DNA of 64,000 nt from Streptomyces roseoviridis (GTDB taxonomy: Bacteria > Actinomycetota > Actinomycetes > Streptomycetales > Streptomycetaceae): positions 682,001 through 746,000 of the forward strand of contig NZ_BAAAWU010000001.1 of assembly GCF_039535235.1 (NCBI RefSeq), given 5' to 3'. Below, piece after piece: positions 52,754-61,941 of the stretch (the first letter of the stretch is position 1; each line of letters starts with the position of its first letter). Under the pieces are notes generated by a model. The model ran no database searches. It was not told where the DNA came from and saw only the letters and a list, made by a program, of their open reading frames with translations. The position numbers and the translations under genes were made by a program.

Positions 52754-54931
52754 TCAGCCGTAGATCCCGAACTCGTGGAGCGAGTAGCCCCAGCCGGTAC
52801 CGCGCGCGGTCAGGTGCAGTCGTACGTGGCGGGCCGTCGCCGACACGTCGATCGTGTCGATGTCACCGTTGCCGGTGGTCGTGGAGTGGACCGTGCGCCA
52901 GGTGGTGCCGTCGTCGGAGACCTGGACTTCGTAGGACCTGGCGTAGGCGGGGTCCCAGACCAGCTGCAGCGTGCGGACCGCGGTGGGAGCACCGAGGTCG
53001 ACCCTGATCCACTGCGGGTCGCTCCAGTCGCTGGCCCAGCGGGTGCCGGTGTCGCCGTCGGTGGCACGGGACGCGGGGCAGGGGCAGTCGCCGTAGGAGG
53101 TCTGGGCGGAGGAGGCGGTCGTGGGCTTGTTCAGGGCGTGGTTGGTGCCGGTGACGGGCGGGGCGACGACCTTGACGGACCTGGTCTCGATGCCGGCGTT
53201 GCCGCGGCCGTCCTCGGACCGGACGTACACCTTCCAGACGCCGAGCCTCTCGGGCGCGGTGACGGCGAAGGTGCCGTTGCCGGTGGCGCGCCACTTCGCC
53301 TCGATCAGCCGCTTGTCGCCGTTGGCGTAGGTGCCGCTGAGGAAGATCTTGTGGGTCAGGGGGTCGTTCTCGGGGTCGCGGATGTCGGCGCGGACGGTGA
53401 ACTCGCCGCCGGCCGGCGCCTGTGACGCCGGGGAAACGGTCATGCCGGTGATGACGGGCGGGGTGTTGTCACCTGCGGTCGACCCGGTGTAGGCCCTCTT
53501 CACCGCGTAGTAGGACAGCCGCTTGAGGCCGTCGGGACGCAGGTTGAACCAGACTCCGCCGAAGTCGTGCTCGAGGCCGTAGTGGAACATCGTCGCGCCC
53601 AGGGCGACGCCCCGGTGGCCGGTGACGCAGTCCCATGCCCTGGTGTAGCCGGCGGCCTTCTGGACATCGGTCGGCTCGTCGGGGACGCCGTTGACGTCGT
53701 CGGGGACCTCCCATTCGCCGGCGTTGCCGGTCTCGGTGATGATGTACGGCTTGTCGTAGCCGCCGTCGATCCAGTCCTGGCGGACCCCGCAGATGTCGCC
53801 GTAGGCGTTCATCGAGTACAGGTCGAGGTCCGGGGCGTTGCGCTTGTAGTAGGGCCAGGCGCCGGTCCACGCGTCCGTGGAGGTCACGGGGTGGTCGGGG
53901 TCGAGGGAGTGGATCTTCCTGGCGACGTCGTTGACGAAGGAGGTGTAGGCGTTGCGCTGGGCTTCCAGCTCGGTGCCGCTGTAACAGTTCTGCAGGCCGA
54001 GGACGGACTCGTTGCCGACGTTCCACATGAGCGTCGCCGGGTGCGACTTGTAGGCGTCGACCCACCTGGCGAACTCGTTGAGCATGGTGTTCTTGTACGT
54101 CGTGTCGGTGACGTAGTCGACGCAGCCGCCGGAACCGGGGCCGCCGCCCGGCTGGAGCCAGAAGCCGTTGACCACCCGGATCCCGTGTGCCGCGGCGGTG
54201 TCGAGCAGCGGCTTGGTGCCCCCGTCCGTGCCCCAGGTGCGGATGGTGTTGACGCCCATGGACTTCAGGTCCGGCATGTACGTCGGGGCGTCCGCGACGG
54301 CCGGACCCCAGGTGAGGCCCTTGACGGTGTACGGCTGGCCGCCGACGGTCAGCTGCCAGTTCCCCTGCGCGCCGGTCACCTCGACCGCGCCGCCCGGCGG
54401 AGGGCCGGTCGGGCCGTCGGTGCCGTAGACCTGGAACTCCCACAGGGAGTAGCCGTAGCCGCCGGAGCGGACGAGGCCGTTCATGCGGACGTACCGGCCC
54501 GTACCGGAGACCGCGAGGTCGTCGGTGCCGCCGTCGCTGCCGGTGACGGTCTTCACCGTGCGCCAGCCGGTTCCGTTGTCCGAGACCTGGATCTCGTAGT
54601 TCCTGCCGTACGCGGCTTCCCAGGTCAGGACCACGCGGCTCAGGTCCCTGACGGCGCCGAGGTCGACCTGGAGCCACTGGGCGTCGCTCCACTGGCTCGC
54701 CCACCGGGTGCCGGTGAGGTCGCCGTCGACGGCGGCGGCGGCGGAGAAGGCCCCGCCCTCCTGTGAGGAGGCGGTGGCCGTCCTGCCCTGGGACAGCAGG
54801 GTCTCCGCGGCGCTCGCGCGGGGCGCGGTGGTGAGGGTGAGGGAGGAAGCGAGGAGCGCTCCGAGGGTGAGGGCTGCCGCCGTGCCGCGCGTGCGGCGGG
54901 CCGGTGCGGCCGGGGAGTGGGGAGGGGGCAT
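52754..54931 (-). CDS. Secreted CBM32 - clan GH-A glycosidase - CBM32 protein
   Basis: A 725-residue exoenzyme. The signal peptide is about 1-38; an F5/8-type CBM32 domain (40-165) starts 'AETLLSQGRTATASS'. A TIM-barrel domain (190-490) has the acid/base Glu308 in 'WNVGNESVL' and the probable nucleophile Glu400 in 'YIITETGNAG', which places it in clan GH-A, but the family is unclear to me. An immunoglobulin-like domain (500-590) and a second CBM32 (595-725) follow. The start follows AGGAGCCGCA. It probably cuts a polymeric beta-glycan outside the cell for the importer at 60-63 kb. Confidence 0.85.
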   Translation of the reverse strand: MPPPHSPAAPARRTRGTAAALTLGALLASSLTLTTAPRASAAETLLSQGRTATASSQEGGAFSAAAAVDGDLTGTRWASQWSDAQWLQVDLGAVRDLSRVVLTWEAAYGRNYEIQVSDNGTGWRTVKTVTGSDGGTDDLAVSGTGRYVRMNGLVRSGGYGYSLWEFQVYGTDGPTGPPPGGAVEVTGAQGNWQLTVGGQPYTVKGLTWGPAVADAPTYMPDLKSMGVNTIRTWGTDGGTKPLLDTAAAHGIRVVNGFWLQPGGGPGSGGCVDYVTDTTYKNTMLNEFARWVDAYKSHPATLMWNVGNESVLGLQNCYSGTELEAQRNAYTSFVNDVARKIHSLDPDHPVTSTDAWTGAWPYYKRNAPDLDLYSMNAYGDICGVRQDWIDGGYDKPYIITETGNAGEWEVPDDVNGVPDEPTDVQKAAGYTRAWDCVTGHRGVALGATMFHYGLEHDFGGVWFNLRPDGLKRLSYYAVKRAYTGSTAGDNTPPVITGMTVSPASQAPAGGEFTVRADIRDPENDPLTHKIFLSGTYANGDKRLIEAKWRATGNGTFAVTAPERLGVWKVYVRSEDGRGNAGIETRSVKVVAPPVTGTNHALNKPTTASSAQTSYGDCPCPASRATDGDTGTRWASDWSDPQWIRVDLGAPTAVRTLQLVWDPAYARSYEVQVSDDGTTWRTVHSTTTGNGDIDTIDVSATARHVRLHLTARGTGWGYSLHEFGIYG

Positions 54932-55090
54932 TGCGGCTCCTGACGTCGATGGCGGTGGTGCGGCCGGTTCCCGGCGGGGGGGCTCGCCCGCCGGTGCGGC
55001 GCTCTCCGGGCCCGGCGGCTCTGTCATGCCCATGTCATTCATGAACGTCCGGGGCGGGGCGTCCTGGCCGGTCGGGTGGTGCGGTGGGTG

Positions 55091-55130
55091 CCCCGGGCCG
55101 GGGCGCGGGGACTGTTCACCCGGCCCGGGG
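55091..55130 (-). terminator. Hairpin terminator after beta-helix enzyme gene
   Basis: CCCCGGGCCGGG (55091-55102) pairs perfectly with CCCGGCCCGGGG (55119-55130) around 16 bases, 54 bases past the stop of the minus-strand gene. Confidence 0.75.
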
Positions 55131-55184
55131 TGTCGCTGCCGGCTCCGTCTCGTCACCGAAGCCCGGCGAGGAGACGGTGGCGCG

Positions 55185-57386
55185 TCAGGGGAAGGACACG
55201 ACGGTCGACGGCACGGTCGAGGTGCCGGCGGGGATGGTGGAGGCACCGGTGTCGTTGATGACGTGGTTGTAGTGGCCCATGCCGCCGAGGGACACGACCA
55301 GGAGGCTGTGGAACCTCACCCCCGGCTTCACGGGTGCCTTGAAGCCGTGGTCCTGGACGATGGTCGGGTCCACGTTGTAGTTGCAGTAGCTGCCCAGGCC
55401 CCACGCCTCGTGGGTGTTCACCGAGTCGTCGACGCGGTAGGCGGCGTACCCCTTGGTGGTGCCGTTCTGGATGGCGGCCTGGTTGGGCGCGTCGTAGGCC
55501 TTCTCGTTCTGGTAGAAGATCGTGCGGCCGCGCTCGCCGTACCACTCGACGTCGTACTTGTTGAAGTGCTCGACGAACAGGCCGGTGGCCAGCACGTCGT
55601 CGCCGTTGACGCGGACACCGTAGTCGGCCCGGTTGGTCTCCCAGCCCCAGCCCTCGCCGTGGTCGGCGCGCCACACCCAGGTGTGGTCGACGATCGTGTC
55701 GTCGCTGTTGACGACCATGCTGGTGGTGGCCTTGCCGACGTGGGCGCCGCCGATGCGGATGTACACGTCCTGCACGGTGGTGGGGTTGGCGGAGTGGTCC
55801 GCGCCGGCGCCCTGCGGGCCGATCTCCAGCAGGGTCGGGGAGTTGACCGGGCCGGCGTCGATGAGGAACCCGGCGAGCCGGACGCCGTCGACATCGGCCA
55901 CCCTCATCGCGGTGACGCCGTTGTCGGGGACGATCGTGGCGAGGCCGAGACCGAGCACGATGGTGTTGGCGCGGTTCACCTCGATGGTCCGGTCGACGTG
56001 GTAGACGCCCGGGGTGAACAGCAGGTGCAGGCCCTGGGCCAGCGCCTGGTTGATCGTGGCGGCGGTGGCGCCCGGCTTGACCACGTAGAACTGACCGAGC
56101 GGGACGGCCTGGCCCTGCGGGGTGCCGTTCGCCCAGCTCGTACCGCGCGCGTTGACGCGCTTGGCCGGCACGAAGACCTTGTACTCGTTGCCGTCGAGGA
56201 AGAGGTAGGGCTTCTCCCGGGAGATCGGCGTGGTGTGCAGCGTGGTGTAGCGCGGCTCGGGGAAGGAGGTCGCCGGAGCACCCTCGACACCCGAGAAGGT
56301 CTGGTTCCACACGCTGTTGGACCAGCCGCCGATCGAGCTCTCGCGGGTGTACCACTGCTGCTGCGAGTAGTTCCCGACCTGGCCGTCGATCTTCGAGTCG
56401 GCGATGTAGCCGCCGGAGGCCCAGCCGTAGCCGTTGGGCGCGAGGTTGAGGCCGCCCTTGACGTGCATGCGGCGGAAGGCGGATGCCTGCGAGACCGCCC
56501 AGCGGTTCGTGCCGCTGACCGGGTTGAGGGTCAGGCCCTCCGCGCCCCGCCAGAAGTTCTGGGTGGCGTTGCCGTTGAACCAGCCCGCGTCGACGGTCAC
56601 GTCACCGTTGATGGTGGTGTCGCCCGGACGCAGCCCGAGGCCCGCGATCTGGGTGTAGAAGCCGATCTGCGCGTTCAGGTTGTTGTACGTGCCGGGCTTG
56701 AAGAGGAAGGCGTGCCGGCCGGAGCCGAACTGGGCCGACTCCTGCTGCCGGAAGACCTGGTCCAGCTTGCCCTGGATGTCCGGGGTCGAAGGGTCGAAGA
56801 CGTGCACGTTGGGGCCGAGGTCGCCGCCCCCGGGCAGGGTCGGTCCGGTGCCGTCGCCGGAGCCGTACACCTGGAACTCCCAGAGGGAGAAGCCGTACCC
56901 GGTGCCCCGGGTGATGCCGTTCATCCGGACGTAGCGGCCGGTGCCGGACAGGGTGACCTCGTCGGTGCCGCCGTCGCCGGCGGAGACGGCGGTGACGGTC
57001 CGCCAGTCCGTGCCGTTCTCCGAGGACTGGATCTGGTAGCTCTTGCCGTACGCGCCTTCCCAGGTCAGGACGGCGTGGCTGAGCGTGGCGCTCTTGCCGA
57101 GGTCGACCTGGAGCCACTGGGAGTCCTGCCAGGAGCTGGCCCAGCGGGTGCCGGTGAGATTGCCGTCGACCGCGGCACTCGCGGGGAAGGCGGGCCCCTC
57201 CACGGAGGAGGCCGTCGCCGTTTTCCCCTGGGACAGCAGGGTGGGGGCGGCCTGCGCCGTCGTGGCCGGGACCAGCGCGAGCAAGCTGCCGGCCAGGGCG
57301 GCGGCCACCGCCAAGGCGATGCCCTTGCGGGCTGGAGGAGTGGGGCGTCCACGGGACGGGGCTGCGTCCGGTATGCCGAAGGGCAT
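55185..57386 (-). CDS. Secreted CBM32 - beta-helix carbohydrate-active protein (GH55-like)
   Basis: A 733-residue exported protein. Signal peptide about 1-47, then CBM32 (48-172, 'APTLLSQGKTATASS'). The rest is a long right-handed beta-helix: 'HAFLFKPGTYNNLNAQIGFY', 'FWRGAEGLTLNPVSGTNRWA', 'VSQASAFRRMHVKGGLNL', then a second set around 'LLFTPGVYHVDRTIEVNRAN'. Two coupled helices of this sort resemble GH55 exo-beta-1,3-glucanases, but I cannot fix the family. It has the best regulatory site of the locus just upstream (57413), and the ATG follows AAGGAG. Confidence 0.8.
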   Translation of the reverse strand: MPFGIPDAAPSRGRPTPPARKGIALAVAAALAGSLLALVPATTAQAAPTLLSQGKTATASSVEGPAFPASAAVDGNLTGTRWASSWQDSQWLQVDLGKSATLSHAVLTWEGAYGKSYQIQSSENGTDWRTVTAVSAGDGGTDEVTLSGTGRYVRMNGITRGTGYGFSLWEFQVYGSGDGTGPTLPGGGDLGPNVHVFDPSTPDIQGKLDQVFRQQESAQFGSGRHAFLFKPGTYNNLNAQIGFYTQIAGLGLRPGDTTINGDVTVDAGWFNGNATQNFWRGAEGLTLNPVSGTNRWAVSQASAFRRMHVKGGLNLAPNGYGWASGGYIADSKIDGQVGNYSQQQWYTRESSIGGWSNSVWNQTFSGVEGAPATSFPEPRYTTLHTTPISREKPYLFLDGNEYKVFVPAKRVNARGTSWANGTPQGQAVPLGQFYVVKPGATAATINQALAQGLHLLFTPGVYHVDRTIEVNRANTIVLGLGLATIVPDNGVTAMRVADVDGVRLAGFLIDAGPVNSPTLLEIGPQGAGADHSANPTTVQDVYIRIGGAHVGKATTSMVVNSDDTIVDHTWVWRADHGEGWGWETNRADYGVRVNGDDVLATGLFVEHFNKYDVEWYGERGRTIFYQNEKAYDAPNQAAIQNGTTKGYAAYRVDDSVNTHEAWGLGSYCNYNVDPTIVQDHGFKAPVKPGVRFHSLLVVSLGGMGHYNHVINDTGASTIPAGTSTVPSTVVSFP

Positions 57387-57412
57387 GGAGGGCTCCTTAA
57401 CAAGCTGATACG

Positions 57413-57426
57413 GGAGAGCGCTCTCC
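57413..57426. promoter_or_regulatory. Perfect LacI-type operator GGAGAGCGCTCTCC
   Basis: A 14-bp perfect palindrome centred on AGCGCT, similar to the CebR-type sites of streptomycetes. It lies at the expected transcription start of the beta-helix enzyme gene and in the region shared with the divergent LacI gene at 57613. Confidence 0.75.
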
Positions 57427-57428
57427 AG

Positions 57429-57458
57429 ACCTTGGCCTGTACCTCTGGGGGCGGTCAA
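57429..57458 (-). promoter_or_regulatory. Candidate promoter of the beta-helix enzyme gene
   Basis: Minus-strand TTGACC (57458-57453) and CAAGGT (57434-57429) separated by 18 bases, immediately upstream of the palindrome, which would thus cover the start site. Confidence 0.5.
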
Positions 57459-57612
57459 GGATCCTGACCGACTTTTCTTTAGCCTTCCATTAAGTAGGAG
57501 AGAGCGCGCGTCACGGAGCGGGCCGGCGGCCCGCCGTGCGGCAGGGCGGGCCCTTCGGGCACGCGTCGGCTCGGCGACCTCGTGGGCGCAACGGCGCGCT
57601 AGGGTTCCGGAC

Positions 57613-58632
57613 ATGAGCAGAAGGGGCCCGACGCTGGAGGATGTCGCACGCCGGGCGGGGGTGTCCCGGGCGACGGTGTCCCGGGTCGTCAACGGCGTTC
57701 GCAACGTGGCCCCCGACATCCAGGAGCTCGTCCGCCACGCGATCGAGCAGACGGGGTACAGGCCCAACCGGGCCGCCAGGTCGCTGGTCACCCAGCGGAC
57801 GGAGACGGTCGCGCTGATCATCTCCGGGGCGGGTGACACCTTCGGCTCACGCGTGTTCGCCGACCCGTTCTTCGGCCGGGTGGTCAGCGGCGTGGTCGGG
57901 TACCTGCGGTCGCACGCGATGCATCCGGTGCTCCTGGTCGCCGAGTCCGACGCCGCGAGGGAACAGGTCGTCGACTATCTGAGCCAGGGCACCGCGGACG
58001 GCGCGCTGGTGGTCTCCGTCCAAGTCGCCGACCCCCTGCCCGCGATGCTGACCGCCGCCCGGATCCCCGTCGTGCTCTTCGCCCGCCCCGAACATCCGCA
58101 CACCGTCAGCCATGTCGACCTCGCGCACGCCGAAGGGGCCCGCCTTGCCGCCGAGCACCTCCTGGCCAGAGGGTGCCGGCGGATCGCGACGATCTCGGCC
58201 CCGCAGTCGATCCCCGCGGCCCGCGACCGTCTCGACGGCTTCCGTGCGGCGCTGGCCTCCGCCGGGGTGGCCGACGTTCCTGTCGCCGAAGGCACCTTCA
58301 CGGTCGACAGCGGTGCCGCGGCCATGGCGGAGCTGTTGCGTGACCACCCGGACGTGGACGGTGTGTTCGCCGCGAACGACCTCATGGCCCAGGGGGCGTG
58401 CCAGTTCCTGCGTGAGCAGGGCAAGCGGATCCCGAAGGACGTGGCGGTCGTCGGCTTCGACGACTCCAGCGTGGCGGTGACGTGCCGCCCTCCTCTGACC
58501 ACGGTGCGCCAGCCGGTGGAGAAGATGGCGGCGGCGATGGCCCGTCTCCTGTCGGAACACATCCAGGGAACCCGCACCCGGCCCGCCTCCGTGCTGTTCG
58601 ACGCCGAGCTGGACGTGCGCGAGTCGGCCTGA
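57613..58632 (+). CDS. LacI family transcriptional regulator of the beta-glycan locus
   Basis: A 339-residue repressor: HTH 'PTLEDVARRAGVSRATVSRV' (7-26), hinge 'NRAARSLVTQ', and the sensor domain with 'DGALVVSVQV', 'GVFAANDLMAQGA' and 'VAVVGFDDSSVAV'. It is divergent from the beta-helix gene and convergent with the GH1 gene. The palindrome at 57413 is its likely site; the inducer may be a beta-glucobiose such as cellobiose or laminaribiose. Confidence 0.92.
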   Translation: MSRRGPTLEDVARRAGVSRATVSRVVNGVRNVAPDIQELVRHAIEQTGYRPNRAARSLVTQRTETVALIISGAGDTFGSRVFADPFFGRVVSGVVGYLRSHAMHPVLLVAESDAAREQVVDYLSQGTADGALVVSVQVADPLPAMLTAARIPVVLFARPEHPHTVSHVDLAHAEGARLAAEHLLARGCRRIATISAPQSIPAARDRLDGFRAALASAGVADVPVAEGTFTVDSGAAAMAELLRDHPDVDGVFAANDLMAQGACQFLREQGKRIPKDVAVVGFDDSSVAVTCRPPLTTVRQPVEKMAAAMARLLSEHIQGTRTRPASVLFDAELDVRESA

Positions 58633-58660
58633 ACGGCCGCGAGCGGCGTGCACCGGCCGT
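58633..58660. terminator. Weak hairpin between LacI and GH1 genes
   Basis: ACGGCCG (58633-58639) pairs with CGGCCGT (58654-58660) around 14 bases, between convergent genes. Short, so uncertain. Confidence 0.4.
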
Positions 58661-58669
58661 GGCGGGCGG

Positions 58670-60025
58670 TTACGCGTGGATCCTGCGGTGGCTGCGGATG
58701 ATCTCCGCGTAGCGCCGGCCACTCGTCTTCACGGTCCGCTTCTGGGTGGCGTAGTCGACGTGGACGAGCCCGAAGCGCTTGTCGTAGCCGTAGGCCCACT
58801 CGAAGTTGTCGAGCAGCGACCAGGCGTAGTAGCCGGCGAGCGGGGCGCCCTTGCGGACGGCTCGGGCGCAGGCCTCCACGTGCTCCTCGAAGTAGGCGGT
58901 CCGCTCGGGGTCGTGGACCTCGCCGTCGGGGCCGACGGCGTCGGGGAAGGCCGAGCCGTTCTCGGTGACGTACAGCTTCCGGATGCCGTAGTCCTCGGTG
59001 AGCCGCAGCAGGAGGGCTTCGAGGCCGCCCCCGTCGATCTGCCAGTCCATGCCCGTGCGGGGCACGTCGGGCAGGCGCACCTCGCGGGCGTACGGGACGG
59101 GGCCCGCCGGGTCGTCGGTGACGGTCACCGGGAAGTAGTAGTTGAGGCCGTGCCAGTCGAGGGGCGCGGCGATGGTTGCCGCGTCACCGGGCTGCTCGGG
59201 CAGCTCGACGCCGTACAGCTCGCGCATGTCCGTGGGGAAGCCGCGGCCGTAGACCGGGTCGAGCCACCAGCGGTTGGTGTGACCGTCCATGCGGAGGGCC
59301 GCGGCGGTGTCCTCGGGGCTGTCCGAGGCCGCCGCGACGGTGCTGTGGTTGGTGACGATGCCGACCTGCGCGCCGGGGCGGGCGGCGCGGACGGCCCGGG
59401 TGGCCAGCCCGTGCCCGAGCAGCAGGTGGTAGGAGGCCCGGACGGCGGCCGTCAGGTCGGTGAGGCCGGGGGCCATCCGGCCCTCCAGGTGACCGATCCA
59501 GCCCGAGCAGAGCGGTTCGTTGAGCGTGGCCCACTGGGTGACCCGGTCCCCGAGGCGCGCGGCGACGACGGAGGCGTACGACGCGAAGTGCTCGGCTGTC
59601 TCCCGCACGGTCCAGCCGCCGCGGTCCTGCAGCGCCTGGGGCAGGTCCCAGTGGTAGAGCGTGACCGACGGCGTGATCCCGGCGGCGAGCAGGGCGTCGA
59701 TGAGCCGGTCGTAGAAGTCGAGGCCGGCGGCGTTGACCGCTCCGCTGCCGTCGGGGACGACACGGGGCCAGGCGATGGACAGCCGGTAGGCGTCGACGCC
59801 GAGCCGCCGCATGAGCGCGATGTCCTCGGGCCAGCGGTGGTAGTGGTCGCAGGCCTCGTCGCCGTGGTCGTCGTTGTCGATCTTGCCCGGGGTGTGGGAG
59901 AACGTGTCCCAGATGGAGGGGCCGCGGCCGTCCTCCGTGACGGCTCCCTCGATCTGGTAGGCGGACGTGGCGGTGCCCCAGGCGAAGTCGCGGGGGAAGG
60001 CGCCGAGGTCTATGGAGTCGGACAC
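58670..60025 (-). CDS. Beta-glucosidase, glycoside hydrolase family 1
   Basis: A 451-residue GH1 enzyme. '[19 protein letters not shown]' opens the barrel; the acid/base is Glu170 in 'TLNEPLCSG' and the nucleophile Glu355 in 'YVTENGSAF'. No signal peptide. It hydrolyses imported beta-glucosides. The GTG follows GAGAGGTTCTCC and lies 35 bases after the MalG-type permease gene; it is the last gene of the importer operon (63255 down to 58670). Confidence 0.95.
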   Translation of the reverse strand: MSDSIDLGAFPRDFAWGTATSAYQIEGAVTEDGRGPSIWDTFSHTPGKIDNDDHGDEACDHYHRWPEDIALMRRLGVDAYRLSIAWPRVVPDGSGAVNAAGLDFYDRLIDALLAAGITPSVTLYHWDLPQALQDRGGWTVRETAEHFASYASVVAARLGDRVTQWATLNEPLCSGWIGHLEGRMAPGLTDLTAAVRASYHLLLGHGLATRAVRAARPGAQVGIVTNHSTVAAASDSPEDTAAALRMDGHTNRWWLDPVYGRGFPTDMRELYGVELPEQPGDAATIAAPLDWHGLNYYFPVTVTDDPAGPVPYAREVRLPDVPRTGMDWQIDGGGLEALLLRLTEDYGIRKLYVTENGSAFPDAVGPDGEVHDPERTAYFEEHVEACARAVRKGAPLAGYYAWSLLDNFEWAYGYDKRFGLVHVDYATQKRTVKTSGRRYAEIIRSHRRIHA

Positions 60026-60060
60026 GGAGAACCTCTCGGAGATCAGCTGGGGAGGGAAGG

Positions 60061-60939
60061 TCACTTGACGGCGCCGGCGGTGAGCCCGGCGACGAGGTAG
60101 CGCTGGAGGAGCAGGAAGCCGGCGACGACGGGCAGGCTCACGACGAGGGACGCGGCCATCACCTGGTTCCAGTACACGTCGTTCTGGGTGGAGTAGCCCT
60201 GGAGTCCCACGGCGAGGGTGCGGGTGGTGTCGTCGGTCATGACGGAGGCGAAGAGGACCTCGCCCCAGGCGGTCATGAAGGCGTAGACGGCGACGGCGAC
60301 GATGCCGGGGACGGCCGCCGGGACGATGACCCGGAAGAGGGCGCCGAGCGGGCCGCAGCCGTCGACCTTGGCGGCCTCGTCGAGTTCGCGGGGCACCGAG
60401 TCGAAGTACCCGATGAGCATCCAGATGGAGAAGGGCAGGGAGAAGGTGAGGTACGTGATGATCAGCCCGGCGCGCGAGCCGAAGAGGGCGATGCCGGTGG
60501 CGTTGCCGATGTTGACGTAGATGAGGAACAGCGGCAGCAGGAAGAGGATGCCGGGGAACATCTGCGTCGACAGCACGGTCACCGTGAAGACCCGTTTGCC
60601 GCGGAAGGAGTAGCGGCTCACCGCGTAGGCGGCGAAGACCGCGATCACCACCGAGCAGACCGTCGCGGCGCCGGCCACGATCAGCGAGTTGACGAAGTAG
60701 TCGGCGAGCGGGACGGTCTCCCAGATGTCGAAGTACGGCCGGATCGTGAGTCCCGTGGGGATCCACTGGAACTTCCCCGACACGTCCTGGAGCGGTTTCA
60801 GCGAGCTGGAGACCATCACGTACACCGGCAGCAGCACGAAGGCGGTCAGCAGCGTCAGGAAGATCCGCCGGCTCCAGAGGAACGACCGGGGCGCCGCCAT
60901 CGGTGACCTCGAGCGCGCACGCCGAGCGTGGTCAGACAT
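60061..60939 (-). CDS. Carbohydrate ABC transporter permease, MalG type
   Basis: A 292-residue permease with six helices and the EAA loop '[20 protein letters not shown]' near residue 195. Its start lies 8 bases within the MalF-type gene, showing tight coupling. No ATPase gene is present, so the shared MsiK-type ATPase is expected. It imports the products of the secreted enzymes of the locus. Confidence 0.93.
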   Translation of the reverse strand: MSDHARRARSRSPMAAPRSFLWSRRIFLTLLTAFVLLPVYVMVSSSLKPLQDVSGKFQWIPTGLTIRPYFDIWETVPLADYFVNSLIVAGAATVCSVVIAVFAAYAVSRYSFRGKRVFTVTVLSTQMFPGILFLLPLFLIYVNIGNATGIALFGSRAGLIITYLTFSLPFSIWMLIGYFDSVPRELDEAAKVDGCGPLGALFRVIVPAAVPGIVAVAVYAFMTAWGEVLFASVMTDDTTRTLAVGLQGYSTQNDVYWNQVMAASLVVSLPVVAGFLLLQRYLVAGLTAGAVK

Positions 60940-61927
60940 CGTTCGCCTCCCTTCCCCGGGAGGTGACCGCGAGGTAGACGCCCGTCACGACGAGCAGGAA
61001 CGTCAGCAGCAGGACCGACATGGCCGAGCCGGTGCCGAAGTTCCAGGTCTGGAACGAGGACTGGTAGATGTGCAGGGAGATCAGGTCGGCGGATTCGGGC
61101 GCCGCCTCGCCGAACAGCACGAACGGCGTGTTGAAGTCGTTGAACGACCACAGGAACAGCACCAGCACCAGGACCTGGTTGACGGGGCGGAGCGACGGCA
61201 GGGTGATCCGGCGGATCTGCTGCCACACCCCGGCGCCGTCGAGGGCCGCGGCCTCGTACATCTCGCGGGGGATGTTCTGCAGGCCGGCCATCATGATGAG
61301 GAAGGCGAAGGGCCAGCCCTTCCAGACCGAGACGACGAGCAGGGTGACGAAGCTGTTCTCGCCGATCAGCCAGAACGGCGGGCTGTCGGTGAGGCCGAGC
61401 TGGTCGTGGATGACGTGGTTCACCAGACCGTTGTCCCGCTGGAACATGAACGCCCAGGTGATGACCGCGGCGTAGATCGGCAGCGCGTACGGGACGAGGA
61501 ACACCGTGCGCAGGAAGCCCCGGCCCCTGAACGTCTCCTGCATGAAGATCGCGGCGGTCACACCGAGCAGCCAGCACAGCCCGACGGAGAGCACGGTGAA
61601 CAGGCACGTGGTGACGAAGGAACCGAGCAGTGCCTGGCCCACGGGGGCGTCGAAGTCCACGCTGACGGTGTAGTTGTCGAGCCCGGCCCAGGGCGCCGCG
61701 CTCCAGTCGCGCAGGTAGAACTGGGTGAGCTCCTTGAAGCTGACGACGATGCCGATCAGCATCGGCACCAGGTGGACGAGGAGTTCCAGGACGACGGCGG
61801 GGAGCAGCAGTACGTACGGCAGGGAGACGCGGCGCAGCCGCCCGGAGCGGCGGGCGCGGGGCGTCGCTCCGGGCGGGGTCCTGCCTGCCGTCCGTCGGCC
61901 CGTGTCGGGAGTGACGGTGGTGGTCAT
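60932..61927 (-). CDS. Carbohydrate ABC transporter permease, MalF type
   Basis: A 331-residue permease with a Thr/Pro/Arg-rich cytosolic N terminus of about 35 residues, six helices and the EAA loop 'EMYEAAALDGAGVWQQIRRI' near 225. It is 14 bases after the binding-protein gene and overlaps the MalG-type gene by 8 bases. Confidence 0.93.
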   Translation of the reverse strand: MTTTVTPDTGRRTAGRTPPGATPRARRSGRLRRVSLPYVLLLPAVVLELLVHLVPMLIGIVVSFKELTQFYLRDWSAAPWAGLDNYTVSVDFDAPVGQALLGSFVTTCLFTVLSVGLCWLLGVTAAIFMQETFRGRGFLRTVFLVPYALPIYAAVITWAFMFQRDNGLVNHVIHDQLGLTDSPPFWLIGENSFVTLLVVSVWKGWPFAFLIMMAGLQNIPREMYEAAALDGAGVWQQIRRITLPSLRPVNQVLVLVLFLWSFNDFNTPFVLFGEAAPESADLISLHIYQSSFQTWNFGTGSAMSVLLLTFLLVVTGVYLAVTSRGREANDV

Positions 61928-61941
61928 GGAGGTGTCCGCGC

